Below are positions 38,925 through 47,500 of a stretch of DNA of 47,500 bases, one piece after another (positions within the stretch are counted from its first letter, which is position 1; every line of letters begins with the position of its first letter). The notes beneath the pieces were generated by a model, which worked only from the letters and a program-made list of their open reading frames with translations, was not told the DNA's origin and made no database searches. The stretch covers positions 1,536,938-1,584,437 of the forward strand of contig CAJNDS010001335.1 in the NCBI GenBank assembly GCA_905221605.1. Reading direction: 5' to 3'. The DNA comes from Symbiodinium natans (lineage: Eukaryota; Sar; Dinophyceae; Suessiales; Symbiodiniaceae). The position numbers were made by a program, and so were the translations under genes.

Positions 38925-40852
38925 CGGATCAAAAAACTGTTTAGGATCAAGAAAAATTTATTTAGGATCAAAAAAAAATTTATTTAGGGTCAAGAAATAA
39001 TTTATTCTGTTCTTCCGACGGAGAGAGGGAAGGGGAGGGAGGGAGGGAGAAAAGGAGGGAGGGAGGGAAGGAAGGGCGGAAGGACGGAAGGAAGGAAGGA
39101 AGGCAGGAAGGAAGGAAAGAAGCAAGGAAGCAAGGAAGCAAGGAAGCAAGGAAGCAAGGAAGCAAGGAAGCAAGGAAGCAAGGAAGGAAAGGAAAGGAAA
39201 TGACAGGACAGGAAAGGATATGTAGGAAAACATAACATAACATCATGTGTTAATATATATATATATATATATATGTGTGTATATATATTAAAACAAGGTA
39301 TAACAAAATATTTATAGTGGCATAGAGTAGAATAGAACACAATATCGTAGAGTATACCTTTGTATCATCAAAATATAATAAAATCGAAAATAGCAAAGCA
39401 TATATGTATATATTTACTGCTATTTGATATAGAATTGATAATACACAATACATATTTCTTGTTTGTTTGGCGCCGGGCAAGCTTCTTCCACTCGTATGAA
39501 TCCCTTCCAAACCCATGATGCGAGCATTGTGTTTGCAAATGGGGGGGGGTCCCCTTCAAACCCCCCGCTGTTTCTTAAAGCCGGGCAAGCTTGCTTCAAA
39601 GCATATGAGTATCCTTTCCAAACCAATGATGCGAGCGTTGTGTTTGCAAATGGGGGGGGGGCTGCGCCCCCCCCCCCCAACCCGCCCCCCCGGCTGTTTT
39701 CTTAGTCCGGGCAAGCTTGCTTCAAAGCACATGAATCCTTCTGATGCGAGCACTTTTTTGCAAAAAAAACATGAAGACACAGTAAGATACAATGATATAC
39801 AAGAATATATTACAAACGATGCAATAATATACAATAATACACAAAAATACAACAATATGGAAGTATGTACAAGAATATGCAGCAATATACACGTAATGAA
39901 AGAATAACTTACAATACTTTTCAGTCATTGACAATAATATTCAATAATAGACAGCAATATACAATAATATACGAAAATATACAAAATATACAATAATATA
40001 CACCCATATATACAATATTTTTTCAAAAATATACAAAAGATGTACAGCAAGACATACAACATTATAAAATAGTGTACAAAAATTACTATAATATACAATA
40101 GTAGATATACAATAGTAGACAATAATATACAAGAATATACAATAATATACTATAATATAGAGTAATCTGCAATAATATACAAAGAAAATTCAAGAATATA
40201 CAATAATATACAGTAACCTACAAAAACAGAGAACAATATACAATAATTAAAAAAATACACAATAACATTCAATAATATGCAATAATATGCAATATCACAC
40301 AAAAACATAAGAAAACACAAGACAATACAATAATACTCAACAATATATACAACAATGTACAATAATATGCAAGAACATACAATGTCATACAATAGTATAC
40401 AAGAATTTCCACAATACTATGCCAGAATATACATGCTTCAGAGTACACGCATTTTTGAAACTTCTAATGCCAAGATGCCAGCATTGATTTGCAGCCTCTG
40501 CAAACTCAGAAATGTTGCTATTTACAGTATTTCCAGCCTCTGAAATCGCAGAAATGCTGCTATTTTCCGTATTTGCAGCCTCTGAAAGCGCAGAACTGCT
40601 GCTACAAACAATATCTGCAGCCTCTCTGGAAAGTCTGAAATGCGCAAAAATGCTGTGTTTTTTCGGTATTTAGAGCTTGCGAACGGCCAGAACTGCTGCA
40701 TTTCTGAGCGTTTACAGCCTCCGTTCCGCTTGCAAGAAGCCTTCGAAGCCTTCAGTAAATTATTTTTTGATCACAAATAAGTTTTTTTGATCCGCCTAGA
40801 AATAAATTATTTGTTGATCCCAAATAGTTTTTTTTGATCCCCTACCCGGGGA
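38925..40852. repeat. 1.9-kb composite of nested tandem arrays with inverted ends
   Basis: The left end (38931-39000) repeats GGATCAAAAAA…ATTTATTTA about four times. The right end (40757-40845) repeats TTTTTTTGATC…AAATAAATTATT, its complement. Inside, in order: GGAGGGAGGGA/GGAAGGAAGG and AAGCAAGG arrays (39025-39200); (TA)n (39252-39290); three ~115-bp units with GCCGGGCAAGCTT…GATGCGAGCATTGTGTTTGC (39471-39765); degenerate ACAATAATAT units (39780-40440); and five ~55-bp units with GCAGCCTCTGAAA…GCAGAAATGCTGCTA (40470-40730). No convincing gene. Confidence 0.75.
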
Positions 40853-41056
40853 GGGGGGGTAGAAGCTTGAAGGGTTTGGGGGCTGAGGCTTTAGGGAAAT
40901 GTACAAAATGTAGGATCTAGGTTTGGGTTTAGGGCTGGTTGTGCGAAGAAGGTTCACGCTCAGGGCTTGAGGGTTCTGCGAAGCCGGAGCCATTATGTGC
41001 GTGCGTCTGCAAGCCGACGCCTAAACCGTAACCCTAAACCCCTTGCCGTGACTAAG

Positions 41057-41125
41057 AGCTGCTATAGCGAGAACGAGTCTGCAGAGCCATATGCAGGGCT
41101 GAAAGTCACAGGCAGCGTAGCATGA
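41057..41125 (+). CDS. Terminal exon
   Basis: After ACTAAG: SCYSENESAEPYAGLK then VTGSVA and TGA. GTCACA at 41105 could be a donor instead. Acidic and small. Confidence 0.4.
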   Translation, partial: SCYSENESAEPYAGLKVTGSVA

Positions 41126-41334
41126 ACTCATCGCCCCAGGTTTTCTGCCCCATGAACCCCATACCTCACCACCTTACGGATGCTCCTCCTTCAAGTACGC
41201 ATCTTGTTTAAGGGGGGGTCATACCCTACGTGCACTTAGAGAGAACCGATGCAACTCCAAAGACGAAGTGGCCCTCGACCCTCAGCCCTCAACCCTCAAC
41301 CCGCAGCCCTCAGCCCGCATCGGCTTTTGTCAAG

Positions 41335-42372
41335 GACGTGGCTGTACCAGCTTTTCAGGCGACGGATTGCGATTGAGGGCACAAGCTTGGAGGTTGAAAT
41401 GGACTGTTTTCGATCTTCAGAGACGCCTCTGAGTCGAGACGTGGGGGGGCTTGGGGAGCAGGCTTTAAGGCTTAAGCCTTAGGGAAACCTGAGCCCGAGA
41501 CCCTCGAGGGCCTGCCCAACCAAGACAGCGTTTAGGGCTTAGGGTTTAGGGCTTACTGTAGGGTTAAGGGCTTAGGGCTTCGGCTGTGGGGTTTAGGTCT
41601 GAGGGCTGAGTAAGTAGGGGTCCAGAGGTTTCGGCTTCGGGGCTCGTCTGGTTAAGCCCACCGAGATCTGGAGTGTTGCTTGAAAGTTCTCAGGCACTGA
41701 ACCCTGAGCTGTAGGCTCCGTGGGAGAAGGCTTATGATTAGGAACCCACAAAAAGGAAATGGGAAGCCACAAAAACGAGTTGGTTCAAATTGTAGGGTTT
41801 AGGTTTAGGGTTTAGGGTTCAGGGTTCAGGGTTCAGGGTTCAGGGTCTAGGGTGTAGGGTTTAGGGTTCGGCTCCTGGGTAACCCCTCCTAAACCCCAGC
41901 TCGCCAGGGCAACAAGACCCGGCCGCCTCTGACAGACTTCCCCATGCAGCAGCAGCCAGGTGTGGGTTTCGGGGGTTGAAGATTCAGCTTTTTCGGAACC
42001 TAAGGCTGTAGACTCGCACGCCCCAGATTCCTGAAAGTCACCACGCATATATACATTTATGTACATGTATATGTACTATACACATGTGGGTGTATGCATG
42101 TATGTATATGTTGCTCCCTTGTAGCCGTCTTGTGCTTAGATGAATATGAGCGGCTTCGTTTTTCTTGGGGAGATTGTTTCGTTGAGGGGGAAATGCCCAG
42201 CCTGTACGTGCCCGTTGGAATCCTGGCAGGCGCTTGTCCTGGAATCCAGCGCTTTGTAGTCGGGTTTGGAGTTTTGATAGGGTGTCGAGTTCTGATAAGG
42301 CCTACAGTGCTCGTGATAGCACTGATTACAGGGTGTAGCTTGTTTGTGTGTAAAAAGCCTTACAGGCCTTAG
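41335..42372 (+). CDS. Three-exon gene tail, membrane protein C-terminus
   Basis: Exons 41335-41440 (TWLYQLFRRRIAIEGTSLEV then EMDCFRSSETPLSRD), 41908-41959 (GNKTRPPLTDFPMQQQP) and 42125-42372 (VLCLDEYERLRFSWGDCFVE … KKPYRP, then TAG). Phases are 0/0 and 1/2. Acceptors are TCAAG, GCCAG and TGTAG; donors are GTGGGG and GTGTGG. The last exon has hydrophobic stretches (VVGFGVLIGCRVLI; TVLVIALITGCSLFVC) likely to span membrane. Telomeric units fill the first intron; a TA-rich tract lies in the second. Family not recognised. Confidence 0.6.
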
Positions 42373-42520
42373 GATATTCCTGGGCCCTGGGACTCCCTTT
42401 CCCTACAGTTTCATGGCTTATTTATACCTACTTATTGGGTAGAAACTACTAAACTGCCGGCAAATATATTCGCAGGGTATAGGGCTTAGAGTCGCCTAAA
42501 CCCTAAACCCTAAAGCTTAG

Positions 42521-43195
42521 AAAATGATTTCGCAACCAGAGCCCTGCACAAAGTTCTGCTGGGCTCATTGGAATCCCTGACCCCTAAACCCTAAACCCTA
42601 AACCCTAAACCCTAAACCCTCCACAACCAGGAACCAAAACACTCCACAACCATGAACCCTGGGCCCTGAGCTTGGCAAGATACGAAGAGCCTTCCACACC
42701 ACCCCAGCGTTTCTAGCCAAAGTGAACTAGCTGGGACGCTCTACCAGGGAGTGAAAGCAACGATCTATTTCGGAACTACCGTTTTTGGCCCTGGGAACTT
42801 AGCAACTAGGTATCAAGTGACTACGTAACCACCTTGGGATGTTTCCCCTTATAACAGTCCTTCATGGGGATTTTGAGAGGGGGTACTATAATCCCGATTA
42901 CGGACTGTTAGTATAAGGGGGAACATCCCAACTCAACCCTAAACCCTAAGCCCTAAATCCTGTTAGTACAAGGGGGAGCATCCCAATAACTACCCTTAAA
43001 TGCCGGGATGAGGGTTCTGCCGCAGTGCGGAAGGTCATGGAGCCGGCGGCAAGAAGCAGCGCAGGCCTGTGAGACGGGCTTGGGCAGGGGTTTAGGGTTT
43101 AGGGTGTAGGGTGTAGGGTTTAGGGTTTAGGGTTTCGGGTTTCGGGTTTCAAGAGAGCATCCCAGCACATGTTGCAGGCGGACGTCAAGCTCTAG
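42521..43195 (+). CDS. Four-exon gene tail ending in stop
   Basis: Exons 42521-42570 (NDFATRALHKVLLGSL), 42671-42721 (after CCCTGAG; LGKIRRAFHTTPAFLAK), 43013-43068 (GSAAVRKVMEPAARSSAG) and 43156-43195 (ASQHMLQADVKL, then TAG). All junctions are in phase (0/0, 0/0, 2/1). Donors are GA, GTGAAC and GTGAGA. GC3 is 11 of 12 in the last exon. Intron 1 is 100 bp and mainly CCCTAAA. Intron 2 contains a family D element plus a solo end. Intron 3 is G-strand units changing into TTTCGGG. Amphipathic, basic protein; not recognised. Confidence 0.65.
42831..42987. mobile_element. MITE family D copy plus solo end
   Basis: Full copy 42831-42932 (TTGGGATGTTTCCCCTTATA … AAGGGGGAACATCCCAA). After CCCTAAA units, a second right end (GTTAGTACAAGGGGGAGCAT…, 42962-42987) stands alone. 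Confidence 0.75.
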
Positions 43196-43401
43196 CACAG
43201 CATCTGCACTCTGCACGTCTGTTTTCAGAGGTTAAGTCTGGGGTTTAAGCTTGAATTAGGGTTTAGGGTTCATGGTCTGGGCCTGGTGGACCATAAGCCC
43301 TACACCCTAAACACTAAACCCTCAACCCTAAACCCTAAACCCTGAGCCTATACCCGAACCCCTAGTAGGGTCTAGGCCGAGCTAGTCCTGTAAATGCGAA
43401 G

Positions 43402-43449
43402 CCGAAGCGGCAAACCCCGCTGCAAAAGCTTGGCGGCTGCAACCCGACA
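43402..43449 (+). CDS. Exon, product unknown
   Basis: After GCGAAG: PKRQTPLQKLGGCNPT, donor GTGAAA; high GC3. Confidence 0.4.
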
Positions 43450-43747
43450 GTGAAAGCCTATATAAGCCTTACACCTTCTGCACTTCTGCATTTACAGTAT
43501 AACTATTGCTTGTAATGTTCTACCTGCAGTACTACCTGTACTACATTCTTCAACAAAAGCAACTATAGGCCCCTAAACCCTTAACTCTGAACTCTATCAC
43601 TTACCCTATTTTGACAATACCTCCAGAGGCCCCTAGGCAAACCTAACCCTAAACCCTCAACCCTAAACCCTAAACCCCAAACCCTAAACCCTAAACCTGT
43701 TATACCAGTGCACCCGAACCCTATCAGTTACCCTGAAACCCCTGCAG

Positions 43748-44242
43748 GAACTCCATGTGGTCGGACTCAACCTCCTCGGAGGACGATGTGACCGCCTCAG
43801 CGGCATGGTCGGGCGTGTGGCAGGATGCGTTTAGGGTTTAGGGTTTAGGGTTTAGGGTTTAGGGTTTAGGGTTTAGGGTTTAGGGTTTAGATCTAAACCT
43901 ATGAAGCCCTAAGATCGGGTTGGGGGTATTGAGATCATCCATCCCCATGCTTTTACGATCCCGTTCTAAGGTCTATGGGCCCTCAAAACTTAGAGGTTCA
44001 TGGTACTTATTAACCAACCAATTAGGGGTTTAGGGTTTAGGGTTTAGGGTTCATGGTACTTATTAACCAATTATAAGTGTACTTATAACTATACTTAAAA
44101 CCATACCCGGGCACTAAAGGGGGCTTATGAGTGGGTTGTCAGTGCAGTTATAACTGGTTAACAAGTACCATGAACCTCCAGGCAACACTTTGAGGGCTCC
44201 AAGAGGCCGAGCTCCCTTGCTGCGCAACTGCACCCGAACTGG
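43748..44242 (+). CDS. Two-exon gene piece
   Basis: Exon 43748-43826 (NSMWSDSTSSEDDVTASAAW then SGVWQD; GC donor at the start of a G-strand array) joins exon 44195-44242 (after TTTGAG; GSKRPSSLAAQLHPNW; GC donor) in phase 0. The intron holds an array and the interrupted family C element. Ser/Asp-rich first exon. Confidence 0.45.
43989..44181. mobile_element. MITE family C interrupted by telomeric units
   Basis: TTAGAGGTTCATGGTACTTA…ACCAACCAATTA (43989-44023) is followed by about three TTTAGGG units, then TTCATGGTACTTATTAACCA again (44050) and the rest of the element to TACCATGAACCTCCA. The left arm is thus present twice, on both sides of the telomeric units. Confidence 0.75.
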
Positions 44243-44619
44243 GCACTAAACCCCCCCCCCAAACTGAAGGAGCTTAGGATTTAAGCAGTTTAGGGTTTAG
44301 GGTTTAATTAGGGTTTAGGGTTTAGGGGTTAATTAGGGTTTGGATTTGAAGGCGAAAACCCCTGAAGAGGAAACCTGGTTCCTCTAACCCTGACAGAACA
44401 GTGGGCTTCTTTGAGAGATGTGCATAAACAGCAATAAACCCCTGTAGTTGTGCTTAATCAAAACCCGAACTGCTCACCTGTGCGACTTTAACCGCGTAGG
44501 GCCCTGATTCTCTCATTCCCGACTAAGGGTTTAGGGTTTAGGGTTTAGGGTTTAGGCTTTAGGCTTTAGGCTTTAGGCTTTAGGGAGGACCCCAGGGGGT
44601 GTTTGGAGGTTAGGGTTAG

Positions 44620-44815
44620 GCCGGTCCGGCTCCGGGGACCCTTGGGGGGTGAGTTCAGGATGTGTCTGGCAGGCTTGAAGGTTTAGGGTTTAGGGTTTAG
44701 GGTTTAGGGTTTAGGTTTTAGGGTTTAGGGTTTGCGTGGATGTCGTCTGCATGTGATCACTCAGGTACCTGCTTCTGTGTAGACTATAGGTCGTGTTGAA
44801 CTGATGACGTTGCTT
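44620..44815 (+). CDS. Two candidate short exons with canonical donors
   Basis: 44620-44648 (AGPAPGTLG, donor GTGAGT) and 44790-44815 (RVELMTLL, donor GTGAGT). Support is mainly the donors; they do not join in phase to each other. Confidence 0.3.
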
Positions 44816-44860
44816 GTGAGTCGCCGCTGTGCCCAGCAGATACCCTGAAAGCCCGAATAG

Positions 44861-44979
44861 AACGTGTTCAACCAGTGGTACCCTTGTGCCCCTTTTTGGG
44901 GGGATTCAAGGTTCCCTGATAAAGTATACAATCCCCAAAAGGGTGCCCTTATTGTAATATGGTCACTGGGCTACCTCAG
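44861..44979. mobile_element. Family B element
   Basis: Left CAACCAGTGGTACCCTTGTG and right GGTCACTGGGCTACCTCAG are inverted; flanking tetramers AGAA/AGAC. Open segments on both sides (TLKARI before, RPKQLEDRVGHWLR after) would join by GA-AG splicing. Confidence 0.6.
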
Positions 44980-45081
44980 AGACCTAAACAGCTTGAAGAC
45001 AGAGTTGGGCACTGGCTTAGGGCTTAGTCCGGGCTTAGCTGTGGGGTTGGCCCGTTCGTGATGTACGTAAGTTTACATCAG

Positions 45082-45454
45082 TGTTCTGACGAAGTAGCTA
45101 ACCCCTACAACCCAGAGCTCAGGGCCTTGGAAATCCGCCTCGATCTAGTCACTTGTCCGAAGCTCAAACACCCTTAAGAGCCAAGCCCTCAACCTAAATC
45201 AGAGCCCCAATCGAGCCCTTCACCCGAAGCTCGAAAGAGCACCTGAAAACCCGCGTCAAGGCGAGCATGCTCATGGTGGGTGAAGGCACATGCCGGAGAA
45301 ACCTGCAGAGGGGGTGTGCCGGTTAAATGGATCGTAGACTCGCCTTCGACCTCTCGTAGTCAGGGTGTTGGGGTGTTCGGGTTTGGGGTTCATGGTTTAG
45401 GTGGCATCATGATCTGGTCACTTCTCGGCACGAAAAGTTCTCAGGAGGATCCCC
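45082..45454 (+). CDS. Three-exon gene piece
   Basis: Exons 45082-45147 (CSDEVANPYNPELRALEIRL then DL; donor GTCACT), 45261-45313 (after CAAG; ASMLMVGEGTCRRNLQR; donor GTGTGC) and 45401-45454 (WHHDLVTSRHEKFSGGS; donor GTAATA). Phases are 0/0 and 2/1. The first exon would otherwise run to TAA at 45175. The third exon has an alternative frame ending at TGA 45508-45510. Confidence 0.45.
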
Positions 45455-45637
45455 GTAATATTTGCTGTGGCTTCAATCGCCCCAAACACCCTAGTTTCCA
45501 TATAATGTGACCCAGGGTTTAGGGATTAGGGTTTAGTGCCCTTATGTATCCCCAATCCTGAACCACAGACCCCTAAACCCTAAACCGTTAAGCCCGTTAA
45601 ACCCTCAACCCCAACCCTCTGCCAGTACAAGCAGCAG

Positions 45638-45690
45638 GCAGCTTGGCCGATCACATTATGAACATCCACCGCGACAAGGAGCTAACGAAG
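45638..45690 (+). CDS. Exon, 3' end unclear
   Basis: After AGCAG: SLADHIMNIHRDKELTKP…, no clear GT, running toward CCCTAAA units. High GC3. Confidence 0.35.
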
Positions 45691-45719
45691 CCCAAGCTCC
45701 AAACCCTGAATCCCTAAGC

Positions 45720-45870
45720 CCCAAACCCGAAACCCCAAACCCTAAAGCCTAAACCCCAAACCCCAAACCCTAAGCCCCAAACCCTAAACCCCAAACCCCA
45801 AACCCCAAACCCCAAACCCCAAACCCTAAACCCTAAACCCTAAACCCTATACCCTAAACCCTAAACCCCC
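45720..45870. repeat. Mixed CCCCAAA and CCCTAAA array
   Basis: Variant units CCCCAAA, CCCTAAG and CCCGAAA are followed by pure CCCTAAA. Confidence 0.85.
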
Positions 45871-46106
45871 TTTGACAAAGAGCTTCGGTTTGGGAGCCAC
45901 AGATTCGCAGTCTTTTGCACCCGTTTTTATCAGGGGACAAAGTTTTGGCAGGTACTTTTCTCTTGAAAGGGTTCCCTCTCTCCGAGAGCTGAGCTTTAGG
46001 GTTTAGGGTTCAGGGTTTAGGGTTTAGGGTTTAGGGTTTAGGGTTTAGGGTTTGGGGTTTAGGGTTTAGGGTTTAGGGTTTAGGGTTTAGGGTTTAAGAG
46101 TCGTAG

Positions 46107-46201
46107 GGTCCTTGGGCTTCGAGGACCTCAACCACGTGCGCGGCTCCTTCTTGGAGGCCCCCTGGCAAGGGTCCGGGCGATTTGAGCAGGCGGAGGAGTG
46201 A
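46107..46201 (+). CDS. Terminal exon, strong codon bias
   Basis: After TCGTAG: SLGFEDLNHVRGSFLEAPWQ then GSGRFEQAEE and TGA; nearly all third positions G or C. GTGACG at 46198 could be a donor instead. Preceded directly by a G-strand array. Confidence 0.55.
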
Positions 46202-46254
46202 CGTCTCTGAGGGTTGTTTTATGGGCCTTTTTATGGTTGTTTGCGAAAATCGGG

Positions 46255-46545
46255 GACCCCGAAAATAGAGCCTCTAAATAGTAAGATCCCCTTCTAATGA
46301 GGACCCCAATAGGATACCCCTCTTATCGCAAACCCCCACTAATCTGGTCCCTGACCTCCTTTGAAAGGGTTCTGATGTATGGGCCCATAATTTGTATAGG
46401 GTATATAAGGGGTATATAAGGGGGGGGGGGGGGGGGAGGCGGGGGTACCTTTTCGAAAGCCCCGTGGGGCTGAGAGTGACTTGGCTAAAATATAAGGGGT
46501 ACCTTTTAAGGGCCCGTACGGGAACGTGCAACCACCCTTCTAATT
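46255..46545. mobile_element. MITE family E copy
   Basis: Contains CTGGTCCCTGACCTCC, GGTTCTGATGTATGGGCCCA, GTATATAAGG twice with a G run, and ends in TTTTAAGGGCCCGTACGGG and GTGCAACCACCC. Confidence 0.6.
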
Positions 46546-46619
46546 TCGGTCCAGAGTTTGGGGTTTGGGTTCTGGGCCGTTTATGATTGGCATATGAAAC
46601 TACCATATGAAGTATTGAA

Positions 46620-46900
46620 ATACTGTCCAGTCAGCTCCTAGTGCTGCTGTCGAGCCATAGGGCGCATCAGACTAATCCTTTCAACTAACGTTGGCAGAGA
46701 AGGGCGGGAGGGGGCAGGCAAGGTATAGGGGTTTATCTTTGGCAAGAGGAGTCGCAGGAGTGCAGCAAAGGATTTAGTGAATAGAATGAACCATTTGTGG
46801 CATGTGCGGCCGCAAGGCCACCCATGAGACTTGCCATCACCCTGATCCCTGAACCCGACCTGCAACGTTGAGGGCTTGAAGGCTTCGAAGCCCCTACTCT
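46620..46900. other. Stretch with competing short frames
   Basis: The minus strand is open over 46638-46865 (…WPCGRTCHKWFILFTKSFAA…). The plus strand has TNVGREGREGAGK before GTATAG. Neither is clearly coding. Confidence 0.25.
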
Positions 46901-47067
46901 CATCAGCCCTGAAACCCTAAGTTCTAGCGTTGAGGGATTTAAGGCTTCAGGGGCTGGGAGGTTGGGACCCTGGCGTCTACCTCCTTCACCCCTAAACCTT
47001 AAACCCTAAACCCCAAACCCTAAACCCTAAACCCCAGACCCTGAACCCTAAACCCTTGCTGCACCAG

Positions 47068-47128
47068 GGCCTGCAGAAGATCCGCCCCAGCGCTCGCTGC
47101 TTGTTGCCCAACAGTTCTGCCGATGAAG
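47068..47128 (+). CDS. Exon, product unknown
   Basis: After CACCAG: GLQKIRPSARCLLPNSSADE plus one base, donor GTTTCG. C-strand units upstream. Confidence 0.5.
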
Positions 47129-47457
47129 GTTTCGGAAAAACCTATGGACCCTAAACCCTACACCCTAGATGCTAAAACCTTCAACCCAAAACCCTAAACC
47201 CCCAAAACCCTAAACCCTCAAGCCTGAACCCTTAACCCTAAGCCCTAACCCTCAACCCTAAACCCTAAACTCTCACCCCTAAGCCCTAAACCCTCATCCC
47301 TAAGCTGCAGGGGGCGTTTAGGTTTAGGGTTTAGGGTTTGGGGTTTAGGGTTTATAAGGGTTTAGGGTTTAGGTTTTAAGGTTTAGGGTTTAGGGTCTGG
47401 GGGGGGGGCGAGCAAGCGAGAGGGAGAGAGAGAGAGTCAACCCTCCCACCGGCACAG

Positions 47458-47500
47458 ACGTCGCCACAAGACGTGGGGTGGGCGCGCATGCTGCGCCGGC
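47458..47500 (+). CDS. Partial exon at window edge
   Basis: Opens after GCACAG and runs off the window. Two frames are open; the one in phase with 47128 reads VATRRGVGAHAAP, the other (SPQDVGWARMLRR) has higher GC3. Confidence 0.3.

Noticed and set aside
38958-39340. Ser/Leu/Pro-rich minus-strand frames
   Set aside because: Products of GGAAGG and AAGCAAGG simple repeats.
39250-40400. Ile/Tyr/Val-rich membrane-like frames
   Set aside because: Encoded by ACAATAATAT tandem units; no splice context or codon bias.
79-47400. A true chromosome end or telomere
   Set aside because: Both strand orientations alternate with exons over the whole window; no long terminal array.
1-47500. CRISPR array, rRNA, tRNA, snRNA or spliced-leader genes
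   Set aside because: Direct repeats are telomeric or simple with no spacers; no cloverleaf, rRNA core or leader sequence was recognised by eye.

Overview
The window looks like nuclear DNA of an intron-rich protist, most likely a dinoflagellate. The telomere unit TTTAGGG/CCCTAAA is scattered in well over a hundred tracts. Coding sequence occurs as very short exons (about 15-180 nt). Donors of the GT, GC and GA type all pair with AG. Two kinds of short elements flanked by 4-bp duplications sit exactly at exon junctions (introners). No bacterial-style operon, rRNA, tRNA or CRISPR was recognised. The taxonomic call is inference: I saw no spliced-leader sequence.

Layout. Most single-copy islands between telomeric tracts are open in one frame, have high GC at third codon positions, start after AG and end before GT/GC/GA. 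Read on the + strand they join in phase into gene pieces, and many chains end at an in-frame stop: 443-1020; 2356-3516; 5245-5860; 6752-9036 (stop); 10147-10890 (Cys-rich repeat protein); 11868-12530; 13528-14215; 14384-14816; 16215-17436 (stop); 18105-18348; 21205-21702; 25541-28238 (multi-pass membrane protein, stop); 28809-29247; 31239-31474 (stop); 31833-32053; 34824-35433 (stop); 35652-36119; 36922-37162; 41335-42372 (stop); 42521-43195 (stop); 43748-44242; 45082-45454. Minus-strand exons occur at 24482-25079. A broken C5-DNA-methyltransferase-like fragment lies at 4115-4411.

Introns. On the + strand the donor side usually carries G-rich (TTTAGGG)n and the acceptor side C-rich (CCCTAAA)n, so an intron can fold on itself. 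Donors often are G|GTTTAGGG and acceptors often are degenerate units such as CCCTGAG or CCCTAG. Besides these there are at least ten families of short inverted-repeat (MITE-like) elements. Some lie inside introns and some form complete introns.

Repeat-only blocks: an AT-rich island (21.88-22.36 kb), an A-rich array with a TA microsatellite (25.87-26.39 kb), an 11/12-bp minisatellite inside an inverted-repeat element (37.51-38.26 kb) and a 1.9-kb composite of nested tandem arrays bounded by inverted ends (38.93-40.85 kb).

Limits. Exons were called by eye from frame, GC3, splice signals and phase continuity. Short GC-rich islands are often open in two frames, so single exons are weaker than chains. 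No product function beyond what is stated could be recognised.
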